The notes: a model not told the origin generated them from the sequence alone. A DNA stretch of 6,928 nt from an uncultured Rubrivivax sp. (GCA_937975735.1 CALJUI010000276.1:1-6928), one strand, 5' to 3'; shown: positions 1-6,102, numbered from the stretch's first letter. Made by a program: numbers and translations.

Positions 1-277
1 ACTGCAGGAGCGTGCGCTGAACGAAGCGGCGGCGTTCGCGATCCGCATCGACGTCGCCGAGGAACTGGCGCGGCTGAAGGCCCACCTCGACGAGATCGAG
101 CGCCTGCTCCGGCGTGGCGGCGAGGTCGGCAAGCGGCTCGACTTCCTGATCCAGGAACTGCACCGCGAGGCGAACACGCTGGGTTCGAAGTCCGCTGCGC
201 TGGAACTGACCTCGGTCGCCGTCGACATGAAGGTCGCGATCGAGCAGATGCGCGAGCAGGTGCAGAACCTGGAGTAG
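1..277 (+). CDS. yicC: YicC/YloC family endoribonuclease, C-terminal part (5' truncated by window edge)
   Basis: Only the last 91 codons and the stop are present; the reading frame begins at base 2 and ends with TAG at 275-277. The translation carries the typical C-terminal block of YicC proteins (DUF1732 region): an ERALNEAAAFAIRIDVAEEL segment, then GKRLDFLIQELHREANTLGS, and the ending IEQMREQVQNLE. YicC-family proteins are known as stress-related endoribonucleases of roughly 290 residues, so about one third is visible. The charged helical segment around codons 20-40 fits the helical C-terminal domain. The close match to the family ending suggests the gene is intact here. In related bacteria it is commonly found near gmk, which in this window lies 5.8 kb downstream. 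The family call is firm; the exact role in this organism is not shown by the sequence. Confidence 0.95.
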   Translation, partial: LQERALNEAAAFAIRIDVAEELARLKAHLDEIERLLRRGGEVGKRLDFLIQELHREANTLGSKSAALELTSVAVDMKVAIEQMREQVQNLE

Positions 278-283
278 CGCTCC

Positions 284-303
284 GGCGCGCGCCGCAGCGC
301 GCC
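284..303 (+). terminator. Possible hairpin after yicC (weak terminator candidate)
   Basis: Seven bases after the yicC stop, GGCGCGC (284-290) and GCGCGCC (297-303) form a perfect 7-bp GC-only stem with a 6-nt loop. No run of T follows directly; the nearest pyrimidine-rich patch is CCTTCTCT at about 323-330. It could reduce read-through into the accessory block, but it is not a canonical intrinsic terminator, and such stems arise easily in DNA this rich in GC. Confidence 0.25.
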
Positions 304-506
304 CGGGTCCGGCCGAGCCCGATCCTTCTCTAGCCCCCCGCCGACCGAGGCGATCGCACCGCATGGACGTCGAGCCCGCGCCGTCGCGGCTTGGTTCGGC
401 GTCCCAAAAATGGGCAGCGCGCGGGCGAAATATGGGCGCGGCGACCGATGCGCCCGATGACCCGCGTCTCCACCATGCACAGCGTGATCTTGAATCGCGC
501 CGTTGC

Positions 507-513
507 AGGGAGA
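507..513 (+). promoter_or_regulatory. Ribosome binding site that decides the GNAT start
   Basis: AGGGAGA lies 6 nt before the ATG at 520. The in-frame upstream start at 391 has no comparable site, and the residues between the two starts look non-coding (Arg/Met-rich, no family match). This favours translation from 520. Confidence 0.6.
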
Positions 514-519
514 CCGCTC

Positions 520-1248
520 ATGCCTCGCCCCCCGAAGCCCCATTCGCCATCCGACGCCGCGCCGCGTCCCGTCCGCTGGTGGCGCCCGCTGGCCGCGTTC
601 GGCCGCCCGCCGATCCGTGTCCGACGATCCGTGCCATCTGACCGTCCGGCCCTGCGGTCGTTCCTGGCCGCCCTGGGCCCGGACTGCCTGGCGCAGCGGT
701 TCCACTGCGCGCGCCAGTCGTTGAGCCCGCAATGCATCGACGCGCTGACCGACCAGGCATTGACCCTGGGCGCGCAGGCGCAGAGCTGGGTCGCGGTGAC
801 CCGTGCAAACGGCGCGGAGCAGGTGGTGGCGCTGGGGGGCTGGTGCGTGGAGCCTCCGCGGCGGCACACCGCGCACGGTGGCGACGTCGGCGAGGTCGCC
901 CTCGTGGTCGCCGAGGCGTATCAGGGACGCGGCATCGGGTCGCGTCTGCTCGGCGCCATCCGCCAAGGCGCCTGCCACAGCGGTCTGCGGCAACTGCGGG
1001 CCACGGTGCGCGGCGACAACGAGGCGATGCTCGGCCTGCTGCGCGGCAGGCGTCACGGCACATGCCCCGCTAACGGCGGGCGCGATGAACCGGTCGTGGC
1101 CCGCGGCGCGACGCTGGACGCTCGGCTGGACACGGCGCCGGGCTGGCGCTGGCGGCAGGCGCTGCCCACCCTGGCGGCCCTGAGCTGGCTGCTCAGGCCC
1201 CTGCCGCCGGTCGACCTGGTCCTGGCCGTCGGCGAGGAGCGGGCATGA
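520..1248 (+). CDS. GNAT-family N-acetyltransferase
   Basis: This is a protein of about 242 residues with a single GNAT domain, expected to transfer an acyl group from acyl-CoA to an amine; the substrate is unknown. After a proline/arginine-rich N-terminal tail (residues 1-30), the domain opens with RRSVPSDRPALRSFLAALGP (about 35-54) followed by QRF, a pattern like the GNAT domain of Pat-type protein acetyltransferases. The acetyl-CoA pyrophosphate-binding motif QGRGIG is at residues 135-140, preceded by the beta strand VGEVALVV. The NEAML segment expected in motif B follows. Residues about 176-189 (GRRHGTCPANGGRD) do not look like the family, whereas the +1 frame reads AAGVTAHAPLTAGAM, so a compensating pair of frameshifts is possible. 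A hydrophobic tail follows (about 205-235). The start at 520 is chosen for its ribosome binding site; an ATG at 391 is possible. The stop overlaps the patatin start as ATGA, so the two are probably co-translated. Confidence 0.82.
   Translation: MPRPPKPHSPSDAAPRPVRWWRPLAAFGRPPIRVRRSVPSDRPALRSFLAALGPDCLAQRFHCARQSLSPQCIDALTDQALTLGAQAQSWVAVTRANGAEQVVALGGWCVEPPRRHTAHGGDVGEVALVVAEAYQGRGIGSRLLGAIRQGACHSGLRQLRATVRGDNEAMLGLLRGRRHGTCPANGGRDEPVVARGATLDARLDTAPGWRWRQALPTLAALSWLLRPLPPVDLVLAVGEERA
1234..1239 (+). promoter_or_regulatory. Ribosome binding site of the patatin gene, inside the GNAT 3' end
   Basis: GAGGAG sits 5 nt before the ATG at 1245, within the last codons of the GNAT gene. Together with the ATGA stop/start overlap it supports reinitiation or coupled translation, and fixes the patatin start. 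Confidence 0.7.
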
Positions 1249-2204
1249 ACATCGATGCATGCAACGCCATGGCCCGGGCCGCGCCGCCCGAGCCGGCGCC
1301 GGCGCGGCTGGCCCTGGTGTTCGGCAGCGGCGGGGTCAAGTCCGCCGCGGCGCTGGGCGTGGCCGAGGTGCTGGCCGCAGAGGGGCTGCAGCCCGATCTG
1401 GTAGTCGGCTGCAGCGCCGGGGCGGTGTTCGGCGCCCTGGTGGCGGCGAAGCTGCCGAGCCGGGAATGCATCGCCACCGCGACCCGGCTGTGGTCGCGCG
1501 AGATCACCAGCGTACGCCGGCGCGGCGCCTTGCTGCATGCCGCGTTGGCGCCGGTCGTGACGGGCTTGAGCCGGCGTTTCGAAGAGCGCTTCGCGCTGCG
1601 CGACGACCACCTGATCCTGGACCGCATGCGCCAGGCGTTCGGCTCGCAGCGGCTCGAAGACCTGCCGGTGCGCATGCTGGTCAACGCGACCGATGCGGCC
1701 AGCGGGCAGCCGGTGCTGCTGTCGCGGGGGTCGGTGTGCGATGCCCTGCGCGCCTCGGTGGCGCTGCCCTTCCTGTTCGCGCCGCATCGGGTAGGCGATC
1801 GCCTGCTGATCGACGGCAGCGTCAGCGACCCCTTGCCCGTGGGTGCGGCGGCCGAGGCCCGGGCGGTCGTCGCCCTGGGGTTCGAGGTGCCCAAACCCCG
1901 CCATGTCGGCGACGCCACCCGCCTGGCCACGCGCGTGACCGCCGCGCTGACCAACAACCTCTTGCGGGCCCAGCTGGCCACCCATGCGCGGCCGCAGCTG
2001 ATCACGCTGCTGCCCGAGCTCGAGCGCCGGGTCGGCTTGTTCGACGCGGATGCAATGCCCTACCTGATCGAGCTGGGCCGCGAGCATGCGCGCGGCATCC
2101 TGCCGCGCCTGAAGCAGTTGCTCCTGCAACCGAGCGCCGAAGCGCCGGCAGCCGCCAGGCCGCACGGCGGCGGGCCCCCGCAGCTGCGGCTCCATGTGGC
2201 CTGA
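1245..2204 (+). CDS. Patatin-like phospholipase / lipid acyl hydrolase
   Basis: This 319-residue protein has the complete patatin signature. The glycine-rich oxyanion-hole loop is FGSGGVKSAAALGV (residues 26-39), with lysine where arginine is often found. The nucleophile elbow GCSAGA (55-60) has Ser57 as the catalytic serine. The dyad aspartate is Asp190 in IDGS (189-192), preceded by ASVALPFLF, which is also typical. It lacks a clear signal peptide or membrane segment, so it is probably cytosolic or peripheral, like the RssA/YchK-type bacterial patatins. It should hydrolyse acyl ester bonds in lipids, but the natural substrate cannot be read from sequence. After the domain come a basic helical stretch (about 215-305) and a short Pro/Gly-rich tail. 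The ATG at 1245 overlaps the GNAT stop and has a good ribosome binding site. It converges on the LAL regulator with 17 bp between stop codons. I see no CBASS-type neighbour (no cyclic nucleotide synthase), so a CapV role is not supported. Confidence 0.92.
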   Translation: MNIDACNAMARAAPPEPAPARLALVFGSGGVKSAAALGVAEVLAAEGLQPDLVVGCSAGAVFGALVAAKLPSRECIATATRLWSREITSVRRRGALLHAALAPVVTGLSRRFEERFALRDDHLILDRMRQAFGSQRLEDLPVRMLVNATDAASGQPVLLSRGSVCDALRASVALPFLFAPHRVGDRLLIDGSVSDPLPVGAAAEARAVVALGFEVPKPRHVGDATRLATRVTAALTNNLLRAQLATHARPQLITLLPELERRVGLFDADAMPYLIELGREHARGILPRLKQLLLQPSAEAPAAARPHGGGPPQLRLHVA

Positions 2205-2221
2205 GCGGGCCGCGCCGGGGG

Positions 2222-4816
2222 CTACAGGCGGTCGGCGACCTGGGAGCGGTTGCTGACGCCGAGTTTGGCGAGCACGGCAGAGACGTGGTGCGCCACCGTG
2301 CGCTCGGACCGCTGCAGGCGCTGCGCGATCTGTGCATTGCTGAGCGACGCCGCCAGCAGTTCGGCGACCTGGCGCTCGCGCCGCGTCAGCCCCAACGGGT
2401 CCTCCTGCGCATGGCCGTAGGGGCCGCGCGCGACGCCGCGCGCGCCCGCCGCGGTCAGGGCGTGGCGTGCCGTGCGGGCGGCCGCGGTGGCGCCGATCGC
2501 GATGAACTGCTCGACCGCCTCCCGCTGCGCTGGCTCGTCGCCGCCCAGCAGGGCCAAGGCCGCCTCGAAGTGGCAGCCCATGCCGGCCCAGATCCGGTGG
2601 GCCTGGCGCCAGTGGCCCGCCTCGGCCGCCTCGTGCGGCGGGGCCAGGGTCTCGCTCGCCGGCAAGGCCGGCAGCGTGCCGCCGCACAGGCGGATCCACT
2701 TGCGAAGGTGGCCGACCACCCAGGGGCCCTCCGCCTGGGCCAGGCCCTGCTGTGCCAGCTGCAGCGACAGGCCGGGATCCTGGCGGAGCCAGGCCGCCTC
2801 GGCGCAGACGGCAAAGACGTAGGTCGGGAACAGATCCACGCGCCGCGCTTCGGCCGCCTCGAGGTGCGCCCGCCAACGGGATTCGTCGTTGTCCCGGCCG
2901 CACAAGGCGTCGATGCGAGACTGCAGGATGGCCGCCGACCCGGCCTGCGCCTGCGGCACCGAGGACATGGCGCGCAGCGCATCGAGCGCAGCCTGTGCGT
3001 CGTCCCAGCGCGTCAGCTCGATCAGCGCCAACGCGCGCCGGATGTGCAGATGGGCCAGCATCACGTCCATGTCGCGCTCGGCGCAATATCCGATGCCGCG
3101 CTCGGTGACCGCCAGCACGCGCTCGTACTCGCCGTGCACCAGGGCCACCGTGGCCAGGTTGACCATCGGAATCACCGCGGCACCGGCGCGACCCAGGACC
3201 ATGGCCTCGTCGATGCAGGCGGACAGGCGTTCGAACGCGGCCTTCGACGGCGCCAGGCTGAGCTCGACGCTGGCAGCGATGCTGGTCACGTGGACCCTGC
3301 CTTCGGCATCGCCCGAGGCGTCGACACCGGTCAACGCCGAGCGGGCGTGCTGCAGGGCCTCGGCGGCCCGCCCGGCGTTGGCCAGCGTGATCGCCATCGC
3401 GCAGGACGCCGTCGCCGACGCACTGCCGGCGCTTCGCCCTTGCAGCAGCTCGACGGCCTGCGTGGCCAGGTCCAGCGCCTGCGGGTCCGGCGTCAGCTGC
3501 AGGGCCAGCTGAGCCATGCTCGATGCAATGCCCAGGGTATCGCCGAGGGAATTCCGGAGGGCGATCGCCTGGCGGCGCGCATCGACGGCCTCGTCGACGG
3601 CGTGGAAGGCGTGGCAGCACTTGGCCAGCCGGTCGAGCAGGTCGGCGCGCCTGGCCGGCTCGGCCTGCCCCGCATGGTCCAGCGCCAGCCGAAGCAAACG
3701 CGCTGCAGCGCGGTAGGCGCCGACCGCCTCGGCCTCGGTCGCGGCGGCGGGCGCCAGCTCCAGCACCTGCGCCGATAGGCCGGCCTCGACCGAGTGGTGC
3801 ACGCGCCGAGCTAGTTGCGCACGCCCTTCGGGGCTTGCGCTCAGCCCGGTCAGCAGCGCCTGGTGCCCCTGCCACCGACGCAACTCGGGCATCGCATCGT
3901 GCAGGACCTGACGCGCCAGCTCGTGGCGGAACCCGATCCACGGCGGCTTGACGACGAGCAGGGCCTGCGCCTCGGGCGACGCCAGCGAATGCGCCGCGTC
4001 GGGGTGAAGGGCCATCAGTTCGGCCAGCGCCAGCCCGCCGGGCGAGAGGCTCAGCGTGTCGACGGCGGCACGCGCCGTGGGCTCCAGCGTGTCTGCCTGC
4101 GCAAGCACCGAATCGCGCAGCGAGCCCGGCACGCTGTCCATCGGCGAGGCCAGCAGCTGGCTCACGAAGTACGGGTTGCCGGCGGTCAGCGCATGCAGAC
4201 CGCGGGGGTCGCGCCCGTGGCGACGGCACAGTTCGGCCACAGCGCGGGGGCTCAGCCCATCGAGCTCGATGTGCACGGTGGCGCTGCCCGCCAGCGCCGC
4301 GAGGGTCTGCCGCAACGGCGCCTGCGGCGCGCCCGGCTCCTCGCGCAACGTGACGACCAGGCCGAAGCCCGCGGCCTGGATGCGCTTGCCCAGGTAGCGC
4401 ACGCAGTCCAGCGTGGCCTCGTCCGCCCAGTGCAGATCCTCGACGACCAGCACCGCAGGGGGCTGCGATCGGCGCAGCCAGTCCAGCAGCATGGGGAACA
4501 GGCCGTTGTAGGTGCGGGCCGAGTGAACGGCATGGGCCAGGGCGTCGGGCAATTCGGCGGCCAGGTCGACCAGCGGTCCCAGCGGGCGCGGCGTGTGCAG
4601 GGCATCGCATTCGCCGCGCAGCCAGCGCAGCGTGGGCATCTCGTCGGCGCAGGCGGCCAGCAGGCTGGTCTTGCCGATGCCGGCGGTTCCGCTGACGACA
4701 ACGCAGCGCCCCGACCCGCCACGCACCGCCTCGACGGCCGCGCGCAACTGGTCCATCGCGGCGTCGCGCTCCAGCAGGCCCGTCTCCGGCAGCGGCGTCG
4801 ATGGCGGATTCTTCAC
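2222..4816 (-). CDS. LuxR-family transcriptional regulator with large ATPase domain (LAL / MalT-like, STAND class)
   Basis: Taking the GTG at 4816 as start gives 864 residues, within the usual LAL range. Domain order: a short leader, then the LLERDAAMDQLRAAV opening typical of LAL ATPases; Walker A GTAGIGKT at 43-50; Walker B VLVVEDLHWADE at 122-133 with Asp127; an AAA/STAND lid region to about 350 (including GLSPRAVAELCRRH and LTAGNPYFVSQLL); an alanine/leucine-rich helical repeat region resembling TPRs from about 380 to 720; and a C-terminal LuxR helix-turn-helix (809-864), LTRRERQVAELL through SNAQIAQRL to RTVAHHVSAVLAKLGV. Such proteins bind an inducer through the repeats, use ATP to oligomerise, and bind DNA through the C-terminus; the ligand here is unknown. 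Upstream in-frame codons are cysteine/arginine-rich and look non-coding, which is why the reading frame is not extended to 5062. A later ATG at 4756 would cut into the conserved opening. No strong ribosome binding site is seen at 4816. It is transcribed towards the patatin gene and away from the aldolase remnant. Confidence 0.92.
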   Translation of the reverse strand: MKNPPSTPLPETGLLERDAAMDQLRAAVEAVRGGSGRCVVVSGTAGIGKTSLLAACADEMPTLRWLRGECDALHTPRPLGPLVDLAAELPDALAHAVHSARTYNGLFPMLLDWLRRSQPPAVLVVEDLHWADEATLDCVRYLGKRIQAAGFGLVVTLREEPGAPQAPLRQTLAALAGSATVHIELDGLSPRAVAELCRRHGRDPRGLHALTAGNPYFVSQLLASPMDSVPGSLRDSVLAQADTLEPTARAAVDTLSLSPGGLALAELMALHPDAAHSLASPEAQALLVVKPPWIGFRHELARQVLHDAMPELRRWQGHQALLTGLSASPEGRAQLARRVHHSVEAGLSAQVLELAPAAATEAEAVGAYRAAARLLRLALDHAGQAEPARRADLLDRLAKCCHAFHAVDEAVDARRQAIALRNSLGDTLGIASSMAQLALQLTPDPQALDLATQAVELLQGRSAGSASATASCAMAITLANAGRAAEALQHARSALTGVDASGDAEGRVHVTSIAASVELSLAPSKAAFERLSACIDEAMVLGRAGAAVIPMVNLATVALVHGEYERVLAVTERGIGYCAERDMDVMLAHLHIRRALALIELTRWDDAQAALDALRAMSSVPQAQAGSAAILQSRIDALCGRDNDESRWRAHLEAAEARRVDLFPTYVFAVCAEAAWLRQDPGLSLQLAQQGLAQAEGPWVVGHLRKWIRLCGGTLPALPASETLAPPHEAAEAGHWRQAHRIWAGMGCHFEAALALLGGDEPAQREAVEQFIAIGATAAARTARHALTAAGARGVARGPYGHAQEDPLGLTRRERQVAELLAASLSNAQIAQRLQRSERTVAHHVSAVLAKLGVSNRSQVADRL

Positions 4817-5024
4817 GACGACTTCGAATCTACCGCAGCACGAACCCGGGGCCCCTGCCCGGGGGCACGACGCCGGCCCGCGCTCCCGACGGCCTTGTCG
4901 ACGGCGGCCCGAATCAGCGGCGCACGTCGGGCGCGGTACCCACGGCCCGAGCAGCATGCCGACGCGTCGCGGACGACCGACCACCGGGCGCCGCGCGCCA
5001 GCGCCGTCGTGCCAATGCGCCGGG

Positions 5025-5321
5025 TCACGTGGAACTGCGCCGTCGGCGCCGCTGCACCGCACGCGACACCGGTACAGCCGCGGGCCGAGCAGCGCACGCG
5101 CGGCGACAGCACGCCGCGCCAGGCCACCAGGTGCTGAAGCCCAACGCGCCGTTGAGCAGCAGCAGCGCCGCCGCGATGACCAGGGCCTGGCGGACGGGCG
5201 AGCGCTCGGGTCCCTCGGGCGGGGGCGAATACCGGGGATCTGGCTTCAAGGAGGCCTGGGCGTGCGCAGCGGAAGGAAGGGGGCGTTCGACGCTGGGGGC
5301 AGATTGCAGGCAACCCGCCAA
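5025..5321 (-). pseudogene. Possible relic of an integral membrane protein (N-terminal fragment)
   Basis: On the minus strand a short frame encodes a Pro-rich stretch followed by PVRQALVIAAALLLL, continuing NGALGFSTWWP: a clean transmembrane helix and a WWP turn like those at the N-terminus of multi-pass membrane proteins (I was reminded of some bacterial sulfatase-type proteins, but this is not a firm match). After WWP the frame collapses into Cys/Arg-rich sequence that looks non-coding, and I could not recover a clear continuation in the other two frames. The only in-frame start is a TTG at 5321 with no ribosome binding site. It may be the remains of a gene cut during the rearrangement that made this block, or a chance frame. 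Confidence 0.25.
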
Positions 5322-5322
5322 T

Positions 5323-5337
5323 CCCGCGGCCCGCGGG
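5323..5337. repeat. Perfect 7-bp inverted repeat with 1-base centre (candidate operator)
   Basis: CCCGCGG, a central C, then CCGCGGG form a perfect odd palindrome 37 bases before the TACATT element upstream of the aldolase remnant. Its size fits a site for a dimeric regulator such as a LuxR helix-turn-helix. In DNA of this composition a chance origin is quite possible. Confidence 0.25.
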
Positions 5338-5373
5338 CGGCATCACCCCGCGCGAGCGGCCCGATCGGCAGGC

Positions 5374-5379
5374 TACATT
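5374..5379 (+). promoter_or_regulatory. Possible -10 element of the former aldolase promoter
   Basis: TACATT in the context GGCTACATTC stands out in GC-rich surroundings, 37 bases before the GTG start at 5417. No good -35 is visible 16-18 bases upstream, so this is a weak call. Confidence 0.3.
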
Positions 5380-5404
5380 CCCGCATCCAGGCCGACACCG
5401 ACAC

Positions 5405-5410
5405 GAGGAG
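5405..5410 (+). promoter_or_regulatory. Ribosome binding site of the aldolase remnant
   Basis: GAGGAG is placed 6 nt before the GTG at 5417, supporting this as the original start of the now broken gene. Confidence 0.6.
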
Positions 5411-5416
5411 CCCGCG

Positions 5417-6071
5417 GTGACCGAACACGAGGCTCGGGAAGAGATCTGCCGCGTCGGCCGCTCGCTGTTCGAGCGCGGCTACGTGCACGCCAGTGCCGGC
5501 AACATCAGCGTGCGGCTGGATGACGGCCATCTGACCACTCCGACCGACGCCTGCCTGGGATTCCTGCAGCCCGAGCGCCTGGCCCGCGTCGACGCGAATG
5601 GCGAGCAGATCGGCGGCGACCGGGCCAGCAAGACGCTGGCGCTGCACCGGCGCATCTACGCGGCCGACCCGGACGCGCGCTGCGTGATCCACACCCACAG
5701 CACCCACCTGGTGGCGCTGTCGCTGACCCGCCCGGCGGCGACGGCGACCGGTTGCCGCCGATCACCCCGTAGTTCGTGATGAAGGTCGGCCGCGTCCCGC
5801 TGGTGCCCGACCACCGTCCCGGCGATCCGGCGGTCGGCGATGTCGTCGCGGGGCTGATCGACGCGCATCGAAGCCGGGGGCAGCCGATCCGCGCGGTGAT
5901 GCTCGAACGGCTCGGCCCGAACGTCAGCAGGAGGCGCCGGCGGCGGCGATGGCGACGCTGGAGGAACTCGAGGAGACCGCTCGGCTGCGGCACATGACCA
6001 GCGGCCGCGCCCGCGCGCTGGACGAGTCGCAGATCGACGCGCTGAGGCGGCAATTCGGCGCACGCTGGTGA
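5417..6071 (+). pseudogene. Broken class II aldolase / OtnC-like (3-oxo-tetronate 4-phosphate decarboxylase family) gene
   Basis: The intact family makes a zinc-dependent class II aldolase/decarboxylase of about 210 residues for sugar-acid breakdown. The pieces here cover nearly the whole protein but in three frames. Piece 1 (from GTG 5417) has RVGRSLFERGYVHASAGNIS, the TPTDACLGFL motif, GDRASKTLALHRRIYAADPD and the zinc-ligand motif HTHSTH (His92, His94, His97). A frameshift at about 5728-5745 moves to piece 2, GDGDRLPPITP, where TAG at 5770-5772 replaces the tyrosine expected before FVMKVGRVPLVP. The same piece then reads HRPGDPAVGDVV and AVMLERLGPNV. A second frameshift at about 5920-5931 leads to piece 3, AAMATLEELEETARL to IDALRRQFGARW, ending with TGA at 6069-6071. 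The total of 655 nt is two bases short of 219 codons, as expected for two single-base losses. A tyrosine expected in PYHRPGD also reads as aspartate. Several independent lesions argue for decay rather than one sequencing error. No otnK, otnI or other pathway partner is in the window. Confidence 0.85.
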
Positions 6072-6081
6072 ACGGGTGCGC

Positions 6082-6090
6082 TGCTAGACT
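6082..6090 (+). promoter_or_regulatory. Possible extended -10 promoter element upstream of gmk
   Basis: TGCTAGACT (TGn followed by TAGACT) lies just after the aldolase remnant. Transcription would begin near 6096-6098, only a few bases before the ATG at 6103 but about 48 bases before the ATG at 6145. No clear -35 is seen. If real, it gives gmk-rpoZ its own promoter independent of yicC. Confidence 0.4.
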
Positions 6091-6102
6091 GCCGGGCCAC
6101 GC

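Larger units (their letters stand above)
278..519. other. Intergenic region between yicC and the GNAT gene
   Basis: This stretch of 242 bases has no convincing gene: the short reading frames that cross it are arginine/proline-rich and lack ribosome binding sites. It holds the hairpin right after yicC, and a pair of A-rich direct-repeat half-sites at about 406-415 and 427-437 (each ending in TGGGC, 22 bp apart). No clear -35/-10 pair is visible, although a promoter for the GNAT-patatin pair is expected here. Confidence 0.5.
4817..5416. other. Gene-poor 600-bp region between the LAL regulator and the aldolase remnant
   Basis: No intact gene is convincing here. On the minus strand a fragment with one clear membrane helix (5025-5321) looks like a relic. 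On the plus strand a perfect AAGGAGG precedes a 52-codon frame that ends at the aldolase start. A 15-base inverted repeat lies at 5323-5337, and a TACATT -10-like element at 5374-5379. The 4840-5100 part is very GC-rich, and no frame there looks like protein. The region should also contain the promoter of the leftward LAL gene. A TAGATT on the minus strand (4827-4832) is a possible -10, but it lies almost at the start codon and has no visible -35. Confidence 0.5.

Noticed and set aside
391..519. Upstream extension of the GNAT gene to the ATG-like start at 391
   Set aside because: It has no ribosome binding site, the residues are Arg/Met-rich without family likeness, and a good AGGGAGA precedes the ATG at 520.
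1245..2204. Patatin as a CBASS effector (CapV-like) or other anti-phage component
   Set aside because: There is no cyclic nucleotide synthase, ubiquitin-like or HORMA/TRIP13 gene nearby, and the protein looks like an ordinary RssA-type patatin.
1259..3778. A plus-strand open frame of 839 codons running through patatin and antisense to the regulator
   Set aside because: Composition is Arg/Gly/Ala/Gln-rich with no recognisable motif. The real genes in these intervals carry complete catalytic and DNA-binding motifs in other frames.
1053..4610. A minus-strand open frame of 1185 codons spanning the patatin gene and most of the regulator
   Set aside because: It is out of frame with the LAL gene on the same strand and antisense to the patatin gene; the translation is Arg/Gly/Ala-rich with no domain. 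Long empty frames are normal in DNA of this GC content.
4817..5062. Extension of the LAL regulator by 82 codons to 5062
   Set aside because: The added residues are Cys/Arg/Pro-rich and unlike LAL proteins, which begin shortly before the LLERD motif; the GTG at 4816 gives a normal length.
3815..5137. A plus-strand open frame of 440 codons antisense to the regulator N-terminus
   Set aside because: It mirrors the codon structure of the LAL ATPase domain on the opposite strand and shows no domain of its own.
5505..6053. Minus-strand frames across the aldolase remnant and gmk (for example 5505-6053 and 5656-6843)
   Set aside because: They are antisense shadows of the aldolase pieces and gmk, with Arg-rich sequence and no motifs.
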